DNA of 64,000 nucleotides from an uncultured Bacteroidia bacterium (GCA_902778105.1 CACYWN010000014.1:1-64000), one strand, 5' to 3'; positions 46,590 to 54,842 are shown, counted from the stretch's first letter. Notes: generated from the sequence alone by a model not told the origin. Numbers and translations are program-made.

Positions 46590-47204
46590 GTGATTTACCT
46601 GAAAGAACACCCGGAAGATCTGAATATCACCCTGGCACTCAACCAAGTAGGCCCGCAGCGTCGCGATACCGCCTTGCGTTATGTGCGCGAAATCGACCGC
46701 AAGCTTTCCCTCGCCGCCTTCCTGCTGCTGATGGAAGGGCTGGAAAAGGAGTACGGCATCACGGAGCCGCCGGTCCTCGCCTTCGGCCCCCATGGGAAAC
46801 CCTTCCTCCGGGATGAGCCCCGGATCCATTTCAACCTGAGCCACTGCCCCTGCGCCGCCCTCTGCGTGATCGGCGATGCCCCGGTGGGCTGCGACATCGA
46901 GCGGGTGGAAACGCCCCTGGACATGGATTTGCTCCATCATTGCTGCAGCCCTGCGGAACAGGCGTCCATCCTGGCTTCAGAACGTCCCGAAATCGCTTTC
47001 TACACGCTCTGGACCCGCAAGGAAGCCTTCCTCAAATGGACCGGAGAAGGGCTCACCGACCACCTTCCGGAACTGCTCTCGTCCCCCGGAGCCGCCTCGG
47101 CGCATTTTGAAAGCTTCCTCTCGCCGGACGCATCCTACGTCTATACCCTCTGCCGGATGACACAACAACCCCTGTTTTCTCCGGGTACTGACCGTACACG
47201 GTGA
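46590..47204 (+). CDS. 4'-phosphopantetheinyl transferase
   Basis: About 204 aa from the GTG at 46590 (VIYLKEHPED). The Sfp/AcpS-type signature is present: HFNLSHCP, GCDIERVE (Mg-binding D and E) and WTRKEAFLKWTG (WxxKEA). It would transfer the phosphopantetheine arm from CoA to the T domains of the NRPS. Divergent from the NRPS and separated by 89 bases. An earlier in-frame GTG at 46509 would overlap the NRPS leader and precede the promoter, so it was rejected. The stop lies inside a terminator stem. Confidence 0.9.
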   Translation: MIYLKEHPEDLNITLALNQVGPQRRDTALRYVREIDRKLSLAAFLLLMEGLEKEYGITEPPVLAFGPHGKPFLRDEPRIHFNLSHCPCAALCVIGDAPVGCDIERVETPLDMDLLHHCCSPAEQASILASERPEIAFYTLWTRKEAFLKWTGEGLTDHLPELLSSPGAASAHFESFLSPDASYVYTLCRMTQQPLFSPGTDRTR

Positions 47205-47213
47205 AAACAGGGG
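47169..47213. terminator. Terminator shared by PPTase and DUF1015 genes
   Basis: Perfect 11-bp inverted repeat CCCCTGTTTTC (47169-47179) and GAAAACAGGGG (47203-47213) that includes the PPTase stop codon. There is no long T-run, so efficiency is uncertain. It sits between convergent genes. Confidence 0.65.
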
Positions 47214-47231
47214 CGTGCGTGCAGAGTCAGG

Positions 47232-48494
47232 CTACACCAGTTCGTGGATGGCCAGACCGCTGCGGAGCTTGGGCTCGAACCAGGTGGTCTTGGGCGGCAT
47301 GATGTTGCCGGTGTCGGCGATATTGATGAGCTGCTGCATGGAGACCGGGTACAGGGCGAAGGCGACCTTCATCTCGCCGGAGTCCACGCGGCGGGCGAGT
47401 TCGCCGAGGCCGCGGATACCGCCGACGAAGTCGATGCGCTTGTCGGTACGGAGATCCTTGATGCCCAGCAGTTTGTCCAGCACGAGGTTGGACAGGATGG
47501 TCACGTCCAGGACGCCGATCGGATCGTTGTCATCGTAGCGGCCGGGCTTGGCGGTGAGGCTGTACCACTTGTCACCCAGGTACATGGAGAAGTTGTGGAG
47601 GGCGGTCGGGGCAAAGGGCTTAGCCGGACGGCCGCAGCGTGGTTTGGTGGCGAGGCTCACTTCGAAATCCTCTTCCAGGGCCTTCAGGAAGTCTTCCGGC
47701 GTGTATCCATTCAGGTCCTTCACCACGCGGTTATAGTCGATGATGGCGAGTTCACTCTCCGGGAAACACACGGCCATGAAGTAGTTGTACTCCTCGTTGC
47801 CGGTATGGTTCGGGTTCAGGGCCCGCTTTTCTGCTCCCACGCGGGCGGCGGCGGCAGTGCGGTGGTGGCCGTCGGCGACGTAGAAGGCATCGACCTGGGT
47901 GGTGAAGATTTCCGTGATGCGGGCGATGGTGGCATCGTCGTCGATCACCCAGAAAGTGTGGGTGAACTTGTTCTCGTCCACGAACTTGTATTCGGGTTTG
48001 CCGGCGGCCGCCTTGGCGACGATGGCGGCGAGTTCCGCATTATCCTTATAGGCGAAAAAGACCGGTTCGATGTTCGCATTCTGGATGCGGACGTGGATCA
48101 TGCGGTCGTCTTCCTTGTCCTTGCGGGTAAGCTCGTGCTTCTTGATGATGCCCTCGGCATAGTCGTCGGTATGGGCGCACAGGACAAGGCCGTACTGGGT
48201 GCGCTTGCCCATCGTCTGCGCATAGACATAGTACATCGGCTTCGGATCCTGGACCAGCCATCCTTTGGCACGCCAGGCCTTGAAGTTCTCCACGGCCTTG
48301 TCGTAAGTACGCTGCTCGTGTTCGCCGGCGATGGGGGTGAAGTCAATCTCCGGTTTGGTGATGTGCAGGAGGGATTTTTCCCCGGCCATCGCGAGGGCCT
48401 CTTCGGAATTCAGGACGTCATACGGCGGGGCGGCCACTTCGGTGACCAGGTTTTTCGGCGGACGGATGGCCGCAAAGGGTTTTACTCTTACCAT
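47232..48494 (-). CDS. DUF1015 family protein
   Basis: 420 aa, start MVRVKPFAAIRPP. The family hallmarks are the N-terminal APPYDVLNSEEA, a DGHHRTAAAARVG segment and the late RKIDFV-type region (KRIDFVGGIRGLG). The biochemical role is unproven; in several Bacteroidetes this gene follows serC and serA, suggesting a link to serine metabolism. Here it has its own -7 box and is separated from serA by about 1.9 kb holding two opposite genes. Confidence 0.85.
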   Translation of the reverse strand: MVRVKPFAAIRPPKNLVTEVAAPPYDVLNSEEALAMAGEKSLLHITKPEIDFTPIAGEHEQRTYDKAVENFKAWRAKGWLVQDPKPMYYVYAQTMGKRTQYGLVLCAHTDDYAEGIIKKHELTRKDKEDDRMIHVRIQNANIEPVFFAYKDNAELAAIVAKAAAGKPEYKFVDENKFTHTFWVIDDDATIARITEIFTTQVDAFYVADGHHRTAAAARVGAEKRALNPNHTGNEEYNYFMAVCFPESELAIIDYNRVVKDLNGYTPEDFLKALEEDFEVSLATKPRCGRPAKPFAPTALHNFSMYLGDKWYSLTAKPGRYDDNDPIGVLDVTILSNLVLDKLLGIKDLRTDKRIDFVGGIRGLGELARRVDSGEMKVAFALYPVSMQQLINIADTGNIMPPKTTWFEPKLRSGLAIHELV

Positions 48495-48527
48495 GTCGGT
48501 TTCGGTTTGTGTTTGGTTATTAGTTTT

Positions 48528-48535
48528 CAAAGATA
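48528..48535 (-). promoter_or_regulatory. -7 box for the DUF1015 gene
   Basis: Minus strand TATCTTTG, perfect TAnnTTTG, 33 bases before the ATG at 48494. No clear -33 element. Confidence 0.6.
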
Positions 48536-48736
48536 GCCTTTTTTCTGCAATAATATGCGGTTTCCGCTGAAAAAAAGGAGGCCCCATCCGCCCTCTGCGC
48601 AGCCAGGATGGCGATTGGGAACCTTATCCGTCCGCTTTTTGCGTAAACGGCTGTTCCTCCTTACCTTGCCCCGTCACCTGCTGACCGGGGAAGCGGCGCC
48701 CCGCCATTCGTCCGCATTAACATTAAGTATCTGTCT

Positions 48737-49147
48737 ATGAAGAGCTTTTTCCTGACACCCGAACAGTACGGGACCCTGAAAGCCCGTTATGCCAAGTTCA
48801 ATGAACCCTGGACGGCCGACGAGGTCGACGAACTCCGCCGGATGGCGGAAGACGGGGTATCGCGCGAAGAAATGTCGCAGCAACTCGGCCGCACTCCCAA
48901 CGCCGTGAAAATGAAGCTCCAGTCCCTGGGGCTTTACGTGCCGAAACCTGCCGCCAGGCCGTGGACGGAAGAGGACGACGCGTCGCTTGTCCGGCAATAC
49001 ATCGCCGGCACCCCCTTCTCCGAACTCGCCGCCGCCTTCGGCCGAACCGAAAACGCCATTATCTCCCGCCTCGTCCGCCTCCGCGCCGGACTGCGGACGG
49101 AAAGCGCGCCAGAGGAAGCGCCGGGCAGGGTCCCTGTTGCGGAGTAA
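48737..49147 (+). CDS. Small protein with two SANT/Myb-like helix-turn-helix repeats
   Basis: 136 aa. Two similar segments, WTADEVDELRRMAEDGVSRE...LGRTPNAVKMKLQSLG and WTEEDDASLVRQYIAGTPFS...FGRTENAIISRLVRL, each read as a Trp-anchored three-helix DNA-binding motif. It probably binds DNA as a small regulator; the target is unknown. Its TAA precedes the repeat-rich segment flanking the transposase-like gene. A TATCTG sequence precedes the ATG by 5 bases, not a convincing promoter. Confidence 0.75.
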   Translation: MKSFFLTPEQYGTLKARYAKFNEPWTADEVDELRRMAEDGVSREEMSQQLGRTPNAVKMKLQSLGLYVPKPAARPWTEEDDASLVRQYIAGTPFSELAAAFGRTENAIISRLVRLRAGLRTESAPEEAPGRVPVAE

Positions 49148-49163
49148 CTGATGCCTCCGGGAG

Positions 49164-49315
49164 GGTCTGCTTCGGAGAGTTCTATAATGCACTATAAATC
49201 AATGAGTTATATTTTATCTCCCGGCAGACCTCCTTTTTTTCCGGCAGGTCTGCAAAACAGTGTTTTATAACCATCTATCAATCAATTATTTCCAATAAAC
49301 ACCCCTGCAGACCCC
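49164..49315. repeat. GGTCTGC / GCAGACC repeats left of the transposase-like gene
   Basis: GGTCTGC at 49164-49170, GCAGACC at 49224-49230, GGTCTGC at 49247-49253 and GCAGACCCC at 49307-49315, alternating in orientation. They resemble REP sequences associated with Y1-type transposases. A T-run (49234-49240) lies in the middle. Confidence 0.65.
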
Positions 49316-49333
49316 AAAAGCGCAGGAAGAAGT

Positions 49334-50215
49334 ATGCTCATACGTTATTTCAAAGATCACATCCCCGGACGGGAAGGAGTTTTTATGTTCACTTCCGACC
49401 ATCAGCTCAGGCAGTTGATTTTCCGGTCGGCGAGCGATTTTTCCTATGGTGTAAATACGCTGGCAATCGGGACGCTGAAATACAAAGTCCGCGTCCTGTG
49501 CTATACCCTGATGAACAACCACCTGCTTGTCTTGGGGCGCTACGAAGAATGTCTGGCTTATTTCCGATGGATTTTGCTCCGGCTGGCACAGATGCTGAAG
49601 GCCCGATACGGAATCAACGGCGTCCTGAAAGCGGACGCAGCCGATGTCCAATATGTCACGGACCGTCAGATGCTTTTGAACGAAGTGGCCTACTTGCTCA
49701 GAAACTCCTTCAAGGCACAGATCGACAGTCCTTTTTCATACCCCTGGGCTCCCTTCGAAGTGTATTTCAATCCCTACCTGGACAGTATACGGGGCGAACG
49801 TTTTCCCAGTACCGACGTCGCCAAAAGGATTTTGGGGACCCATGCCCTCATACCGGAGGACTGGGAACACAGAAATGGAACGATTCTGAACAAATGCTTT
49901 GTTGATTACCGGACCGCCGAACGCTTGATCGGTTCCGGTTACGCACTGTTCAACCGGATCCGAAAGTTCGACACCGAGTCCATCATCGCCCAATCACATG
50001 GCATTGAAGAGTCGTTGACCTTCACGGACAACGAGTTGCAGGAGAAGATCCGGTCAGTCTGTCAGAATGAACTGCATGTAGACTCTCCGCATCAGTTGGG
50101 ACGCAAAGACTTGCTCCGGCTGGCCCGGACCCTGGCCAACCGGTTTTCTGCCACAAAGAAGCAGATTTCCCGGCTGCTTGGCATCGCCTCTGACGTACTA
50201 GACAACATCCTGTGA
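49334..50215 (+). CDS. REP-associated transposase-like protein, degenerate HUH motif
   Basis: 293 aa. The order of features matches IS200/RAYT-type transposases: LCYTLMNNHLLVLGRYEE where relatives read MPNHxH, AYLLRNSFKAQ where relatives read a YILRNPVKA segment with the catalytic Tyr, and SYPWAPFEVYF after it. A C-terminal helix-turn-helix (SATKKQISRLLGIASDVL) follows. The second His of the HxH metal site is Leu here, so nuclease activity is doubtful; it may be a domesticated or dead copy. Repeats flank it on both sides, and it splits DUF1015 from serA. Confidence 0.75.
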   Translation: MLIRYFKDHIPGREGVFMFTSDHQLRQLIFRSASDFSYGVNTLAIGTLKYKVRVLCYTLMNNHLLVLGRYEECLAYFRWILLRLAQMLKARYGINGVLKADAADVQYVTDRQMLLNEVAYLLRNSFKAQIDSPFSYPWAPFEVYFNPYLDSIRGERFPSTDVAKRILGTHALIPEDWEHRNGTILNKCFVDYRTAERLIGSGYALFNRIRKFDTESIIAQSHGIEESLTFTDNELQEKIRSVCQNELHVDSPHQLGRKDLLRLARTLANRFSATKKQISRLLGIASDVLDNIL

Positions 50216-50260
50216 AGAGGCCCGCGGAGTGACCTCTCATAACCCACTGATTCCCAACCG

Positions 50261-50370
50261 ATTGCAAAACAGCCATCCGCAAACCCCTTGAAATAATGGC
50301 AGATCTGCGGGTTAGCCTTTCGTACTCATTTGATTTACAACGAATTACAAAAAGACCGTCCGCAAACCCC
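50261..50370. repeat. CCGCAAACCCC direct repeats right of the transposase-like gene
   Basis: Two 27-bp copies (50261-50287 and 50344-50370) agree at 22 positions and share the end TCCGCAAACCCC. Between them AGATCTGCGGG (50301-50311) forms a partial stem with the first copy. The second copy overlaps the serA terminator. Confidence 0.65.
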
Positions 50371-50393
50371 AGAGAAGGAGCGAGCGGACGGTC
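50349..50393 (-). terminator. Intrinsic terminator of serA
   Basis: Minus strand GACCGTCCGC (50393-50384), 20-nt loop, GCGGACGGTC (50363-50354), then TTTTTG. A perfect 10-bp stem with a T-run, 22 bases after the serA stop. Confidence 0.85.
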
Positions 50394-50414
50394 ATAATCA
50401 GGCAGAGGGCGGAA

Positions 50415-51335
50415 CTACTTGTTCACCTGGAACTTCGTGCAGCCGGTAGCGAAGAAGTCCACGATCTGGCGGGCGGCGGCGAGGCCGGCATTGATGTTGG
50501 CCTCGGAGGTCTGGGCTCCCATCTTCTTGGGCGTGGCGAAGACGCGGTAGCCGAACTTCTTGGTGAGCGTGTCGTAGTTGTCCGGCATCACATCCGTGAC
50601 GTACTTGAGGTCCTCACGCTCCTCCAGGGCCTTCAGAAGGCCTTCCTCGTCGATGACTTCCTTGCGGGCGGTGTTCACGACCGTCGCTCCCTTGGGCATC
50701 TTCATGAGGAGGTCATAGCCGATGCTCCTGATGGTGGAAGGAAGGGCCGGGATGTGGATGGACAGGTAGTCGGAGTTCGCGTACAGCTCCTCCACGGAAT
50801 GGACGGGCTCGGCGCCGCCGGCGACGATCTGTTCGTCGGTGAGGAACGGGTCCAGGGCGTGGATGGTCATGCCGAGGGCCTTCGCCTTCTGGCCGACCAG
50901 CCGGCCCACATTGCCATAGGCCTGGACACCAAGGCGCTTTCCCTGCAACTCGCTGCCGGTCGCCGGAGTGAAGTGCGTACGCGCCATGAAGATCATCAGG
51001 CCGAGGGCGAGTTCCGCCACGGCATTGGAGTTCTGGCCCGGGGTGTTCATCACGACGACGCCATGCTCCGTGGCCGCGGCGAGATCGACATTGTCGTATC
51101 CCGCGCCGGCACGGACGACGATCTTGAGTTTCGGGGCGGCGGCGATGACCTCGGCCGTCACCTTGTCGGAACGGATGATCATCGCTTCCACGTCCGCGAC
51201 GGCGGCGACCAGGTCGCCCTGTTCCGCATATTTCTCGAGTTTCACGACCTCGTGACCGGCCTCGGTGAGGATATTCACGATCCCTTCCACCGCCTTGGCG
51301 GCGAAAGGCTTCTGGGTAGCAAGTAAAACTTTCAT
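50415..51335 (-). CDS. serA: D-3-phosphoglycerate dehydrogenase, short lysine-type
   Basis: 306 aa. First step of serine synthesis, oxidising 3-phosphoglycerate with NAD. NAD-binding YGNVGRLVG, catalytic Arg/Glu region VVVNTARKEV. The C-terminal catalytic His of most family members (HxxxS/T pattern) is replaced by Lys in TPKKMGAQTSEANINAG, as in the type IIIK form known from Entamoeba and many Bacteroidetes. No ACT domain. Separated from serC by 152 bases of structured DNA; both are on one strand and probably co-transcribed. Confidence 0.92.
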   Translation of the reverse strand: MKVLLATQKPFAAKAVEGIVNILTEAGHEVVKLEKYAEQGDLVAAVADVEAMIIRSDKVTAEVIAAAPKLKIVVRAGAGYDNVDLAAATEHGVVVMNTPGQNSNAVAELALGLMIFMARTHFTPATGSELQGKRLGVQAYGNVGRLVGQKAKALGMTIHALDPFLTDEQIVAGGAEPVHSVEELYANSDYLSIHIPALPSTIRSIGYDLLMKMPKGATVVNTARKEVIDEEGLLKALEEREDLKYVTDVMPDNYDTLTKKFGYRVFATPKKMGAQTSEANINAGLAAARQIVDFFATGCTKFQVNK

Positions 51336-51353
51336 GTCAATTTATGTTTTGAT

Positions 51354-51497
51354 GAAGAAATGTGAAGTTCCGGGACCTGTGTATCAGAAACCTGTGGCCA
51401 CCCTCGGCCGCATAAGAGGGAGGGGCCCATCGAAGATGGGAGGGGTCGCAAAGCGACGGTTTCTGATACTCAGGTCCCGGAACGGAATCATTTCTTC
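51354..51497. repeat. Large nested stem-loop element between serA and serC
   Basis: Inverted arms of 26 bp (51367-51392 and 51458-51483) match at 25 positions (GTTCCGGGACCTG and TATCAGAAACC with one differing base between). Outer 9-bp arms GAAGAAATG / CATTTCTTC (51354-51362, 51489-51497) extend the stem. Inside are the hairpins CCCATCgaaGATGGG and GTCGCaaaGCGAC. The outer arm covers the last codons of serC, whose stop is at 51488. It looks like a MITE- or REP-type insertion. Confidence 0.85.
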
Positions 51498-52561
51498 AAA
51501 GCTTCAAATTCCTTCATGCAGTCGACCAGGGCCTGGACATCCTCGACGGAGCAGGCATTGTAGATGGAGGCGCGGAAGCCGCCGACGGAGCGGTGGCCCT
51601 TGATGCCCACCATGCCGCGTTCCTTCGCGAAGGCGAAGAATTCGTCCTGCAGGTCCTCATGGCCGGGAGCCATCACGAAGCAGACGTTCATCAGGGAACG
51701 GTCCTCCTTCACGGCGGTGCCGACGAACAGGGAGTTGCGGTCGATCTCGTCGTAGAGGATCTGCGCCTTCTTCTTGTTGATCTCGTACATGGCCTCGACG
51801 CCGCCGATGCCCTTGAGCCACTTGAGGGTTTCGGTCATCACGTAGATGGCGAACACCGGCGGGGTGTTGAACATGGAGAGCTTGTCGATGTGGGTGCGGT
51901 AGTCGAGCATCGTGGGGATGTAGCGGCTCACGCGGCCGAGGGAATCCTTCCGGATGATGGCGAAGATGACACCGGCAGGGCCGACGTTCTTCTGCGCACC
52001 ACCATAGATAAGGTCATACTTGGAAACGTCCACCGGACGGGACATGATGTCGGAAGACATATCGGCGATGAGCGGACACGGGACGTCCAGGTCCTCGTGG
52101 ATCTCGGTGCCGTAGATGGTATTGTTGGTGGTGATGTGCAGGTAATCCAAGTCCGCCGGGACTTCGAAGCCCTTCGGGATATAGGTGTAGTTCTTGTCTT
52201 TGGAGCTGGCGATGGCATAGGCGTCGCCGATGCCCTTGGCCTCCTTGAGCGCCTTGCTGGCCCAGACACCGGTATCCAGATAAGCGGCCTTTTTCTCCAG
52301 GTAGTTCATCGCGACATAGAGGAACTGGAGGGAGGCGCCGCCACCGAGGAAGACGACCTCGTGGGTATCGGGAATATGGAGAAGTTCCTTCCACAGGGCG
52401 CGGCACTCATCCATCACGGCGTCCCACTCCTTCGTACGGTGGGAAATGGAAAGGACGGAAATGCCGGTGCCGCTGAAATCCTTCAGGGCCTCGATGGCAT
52501 GGTCGATGGCAACCTGCGGAAGAAGGCAGGGGCCAGCATTGAAAACGTGGACTTTTTTCAT
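51488..52561 (-). CDS. serC: Phosphoserine aminotransferase
   Basis: 357 aa. PLP enzyme converting phosphohydroxypyruvate and glutamate to phosphoserine and 2-oxoglutarate. FNAGPCLLP at the N-terminus, GGGASLQF, and the PLP-binding Lys in [12 protein letters not shown]. Normal length. First gene of the serC-serA unit; its 3' end lies inside the stem-loop element. Confidence 0.95.
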   Translation of the reverse strand: MKKVHVFNAGPCLLPQVAIDHAIEALKDFSGTGISVLSISHRTKEWDAVMDECRALWKELLHIPDTHEVVFLGGGASLQFLYVAMNYLEKKAAYLDTGVWASKALKEAKGIGDAYAIASSKDKNYTYIPKGFEVPADLDYLHITTNNTIYGTEIHEDLDVPCPLIADMSSDIMSRPVDVSKYDLIYGGAQKNVGPAGVIFAIIRKDSLGRVSRYIPTMLDYRTHIDKLSMFNTPPVFAIYVMTETLKWLKGIGGVEAMYEINKKKAQILYDEIDRNSLFVGTAVKEDRSLMNVCFVMAPGHEDLQDEFFAFAKERGMVGIKGHRSVGGFRASIYNACSVEDVQALVDCMKEFEALKK

Positions 52562-52589
52562 TGTTTTAAATTGTTATCAATTCACTTCC

Positions 52590-52597
52590 GAAAGATA
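52590..52597 (-). promoter_or_regulatory. Possible -7 box for serC
   Basis: Minus strand TATCTTTC, one mismatch from TAnnTTTG, 28 bases before the serC ATG. The region is otherwise AT-rich. Confidence 0.4.
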
Positions 52598-52617
52598 ATG
52601 ATTTATTATTGATTTTC

Positions 52618-53217
52618 CTATTTTTCCTCAATAAAAGCAACGTTTCCCAGCTTATTCCGAAAATCCTCTTCCAAAGCGAGCCGGACGCGGACGTCCAGGG
52701 CGCACTGCAGGCCGAAATCCTGTCCGGACGGGGACAGGCCCATCTCCTTCAAGGCCTTCATCACATCGTTCATCGCCAGGTAGTCGAAGGAGAGGCGGAA
52801 CTGCTTGCCGGCAACCTTTTCCACCACTTCCGCACGGGAAAGGGCGTCGGCCGTGGAGGTCTTGTACGCCCGGATGAGCCCCGGAATGCCCAGTTTGATG
52901 CCGCCGAAATACCGGACCACCACGACCAGGATGTCGCTCAGGCCCATCGAGTCGATCTGGCCCAGGATGGGACGCCCCGCCGATCCGGACGGTTCCCCGT
53001 CGTCGCTGGAGCGGAAGCGGTCGCCCTGATAGCCAAGACGATAGGCATAACAGTGGTGCCGGGCATCGTGATACTCCTTTCGCAAGGCCGCAAGGATTTC
53101 CTTGATCCCTTCCTCCGTTTCCACGGGATAGGCCAGGGCGATGAAACGCGATCCGTTGTCCTTGAACAGGCCTTCGCTGCGGGCGGCGATGCTCCGGTAT
53201 GTGTCAAAATTATCCAC
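52618..53217 (-). CDS. YigZ/IMPACT family protein
   Basis: About 199 aa from a GTG at 53217 (DNFDTYRSIAARSEG). Family marks are GSRFIALAYPV, HHCYAYRLG, DDGEPSGSAGRPILGQI and VVVRYFGGIKLGIPGL. YigZ proteins are conserved but of uncertain role (translation-linked in the IMPACT/YIH1 group). The C-terminal half (residues about 130-199) is the usual EF-G-V-like domain. No ATG is found at the correct place; the GTG fits the family N-terminus. 56 bases after serC's start on the same strand. Confidence 0.85.
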   Translation of the reverse strand: MDNFDTYRSIAARSEGLFKDNGSRFIALAYPVETEEGIKEILAALRKEYHDARHHCYAYRLGYQGDRFRSSDDGEPSGSAGRPILGQIDSMGLSDILVVVVRYFGGIKLGIPGLIRAYKTSTADALSRAEVVEKVAGKQFRLSFDYLAMNDVMKALKEMGLSPSGQDFGLQCALDVRVRLALEEDFRNKLGNVAFIEEK

Positions 53218-53272
53218 GTCTACGAATGTAGCGTTTTTTGCGAAATTTTGCAATCGGGACGGATTTTTATTG

Positions 53273-53280
53273 TATCTTTG
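53273..53280 (+). promoter_or_regulatory. -7 box for the pRiA4b-type gene and miaA
   Basis: TATCTTTG, perfect TAnnTTTG, 30 bases before the ATG at 53311; TTTG at 53247-53250 is 22 bases upstream, slightly wide for a -33 element. Confidence 0.6.
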
Positions 53281-53310
53281 ACTACCCGAAACAAGACTGA
53301 CTATTTGATT

Positions 53311-53877
53311 ATGGTATTCCGACTCAGAGTGACCTTGACCGGCATCAAGGGCTTTTTCCGAATCTACCACGTGAACGGCGCTACGACGCTGTACACCCTC
53401 CATAAACAGATGCGGGCCGACATGGAGTTCCCGCAGGACCAGCTCATCATGTTCAAGGCCCTCGACCCCGAGGGCGGTGTCGTGGGGCGCTACGGCCTGT
53501 TTGACCTCGGCTGCGGCACCGTGGACGAGATTTCCCTGGAAAAGGCCGTCAAGGCCGGCACCGGCAGTTTCGTCTACTTTTATGACGTCACGAACCGCAA
53601 GAGCGTGAACATCACCGTGGAAGGTGAACTGGAAGGGGCCGTCGTGAGTCCCGATTACCCGCTCCTCGCGGAAACCAAGGGCCCGAACCCCATCGAGTTC
53701 GAGAACGGCTATGTCGCCTATGAGGACCTTCCCGACGAGCAGCGCCACCTCCCTGGCGAAAACAAGGGCGGGATGGACTTCGACGACGAGGACCTGGATG
53801 ACGAAGACCTCGAGGACGAGGAGGAAGAAGAAGACGACGACGAGGACGGGAAGGAAATCTACGACGAGAACGAATGA
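53311..53877 (+). CDS. pRiA4b ORF-3-like protein with acidic tail
   Basis: 188 aa. The N-terminal part (FRLRVTLTGIKGFFRIYHVN, TLYTLHKQMRADMEF, KALDPEGGVVGRYGLFDLG) fits the plasmid pRiA4b ORF-3 domain, of unknown function and also found in IS1096-type passenger proteins. The last about 40 residues are a run of Asp and Glu (FDDEDLDDEDLEDEEEEE), suggesting an ionic interaction surface. The gene is 3 bases before miaA and may be co-transcribed with it; no functional link is known. Confidence 0.8.
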   Translation: MVFRLRVTLTGIKGFFRIYHVNGATTLYTLHKQMRADMEFPQDQLIMFKALDPEGGVVGRYGLFDLGCGTVDEISLEKAVKAGTGSFVYFYDVTNRKSVNITVEGELEGAVVSPDYPLLAETKGPNPIEFENGYVAYEDLPDEQRHLPGENKGGMDFDDEDLDDEDLEDEEEEEDDDEDGKEIYDENE

Positions 53878-53880
53878 CGG

Positions 53881-54744
53881 ATGGGCAGGCGGCTCCTGGT
53901 GATCCTCGGACCGACTGCCGTCGGAAAAACGGACTACAGCATCGAACGGGCGCTGGAGTACGGAAGTCCCGTCATCTCCTGCGATTCACGCCAGCTATAT
54001 AAGGAAATGCGCATCGGCACGGCCGTTCCGTCGGAGGAACAGCTCGCGCGGGTGCCCCATCATTTCATCCGGGACCACTCCGTGACGGCGAATTATACCG
54101 CCGGGATGTATGAGGTCGAGGCCCTTTCGCTCATCGACCGGCTGTTTGCCGAAGGACATGAGACCCTGGTGGTGACCGGCGGGTCGATGATGTACATCGA
54201 CGCCCTCTGCTACGGCCTGGACGATTTCCCTGAAGTGCCCCTGATGCTCCGGGAACACCTGATGGAATGCCTCCGGGACGAAGGTGTGGAAGTCCTTGCC
54301 GACCAGCTCCGGGAACTGGACCCCGTCACCTACGACGAAATCGACCTGTCCAACGGGCAGCGGGTCATCCGCGCCCTGGAAGTATGCCTGTACACCGGCC
54401 AGCCTTTTTCCTCCTTCAAGACGCGCTCGTTCAAGGAGCGGAACTTCGAAATCGAAAAAATCGGTCTCCAGCGCCCCCGCGAGGACCTTTACGCGCGCAT
54501 TAACGCGCGCGTGGAGAAGATGATGGAGGAAGGGCTGGAAGAGGAGGTCCGAAGCCTCCTCCCCTATCGCGGCCTCCCTGCCCTCCAGACGGTGGGCTAC
54601 CGGGAGATGTTCGACTACTTCGACGGCAAGCAGGACCTCGGGGCCACCGTCCGTCTGATCCAGCGCAACACCCGCCACTACGCCAAGCGCCAGCTCACCT
54701 GGTGGCGCCGCGATCCCACGATCCGCTGGATCGACGCGGAATAG
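53881..54744 (+). CDS. miaA: tRNA dimethylallyltransferase
   Basis: 287 aa. Adds a dimethylallyl group to A37 of tRNAs reading UNN codons. P-loop GPTAVGKTDYS (residues 8-18), SCDSRQLYKEM (substrate-binding), GGSMMYIDALCYG, and RQLTWWRRD near the C-terminus. Slightly shorter than usual (about 300). Its TAG stop touches the first base of the palindrome at 54744. Confidence 0.94.
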   Translation: MGRRLLVILGPTAVGKTDYSIERALEYGSPVISCDSRQLYKEMRIGTAVPSEEQLARVPHHFIRDHSVTANYTAGMYEVEALSLIDRLFAEGHETLVVTGGSMMYIDALCYGLDDFPEVPLMLREHLMECLRDEGVEVLADQLRELDPVTYDEIDLSNGQRVIRALEVCLYTGQPFSSFKTRSFKERNFEIEKIGLQRPREDLYARINARVEKMMEEGLEEEVRSLLPYRGLPALQTVGYREMFDYFDGKQDLGATVRLIQRNTRHYAKRQLTWWRRDPTIRWIDAE

Positions 54745-54842
54745 ATTCCTTCGTCGGCCTATGGCCTCCTCGGAATGACAATGGGGCGCCCTTTCGGCAC
54801 CCCATTATCTTTGTCTGTCATTCCGAGCGAAGCGAAGGAATC
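54744..54842. repeat. Dispersed palindromic element between miaA and the GH51 gene
   Basis: Ends GATTCCTTCG (54744) and CGAAGGAATC (54842), with CTCGGAATGACA and TGTCATTCCGAG inside, and a central hairpin ATGGGGCGCC / GGCACCCCAT. It spans exactly the space between two convergent stops, overlapping both by one base. The same ends and core occur at 7171 and 9373. It may act as a terminator. Confidence 0.85.

Noticed and set aside
49334-50215. Intact IS200-type insertion sequence
   Set aside because: The HxH motif is incomplete, no tnpB is present, and no clear IS ends were seen; it is better described as REP-transposase-like.
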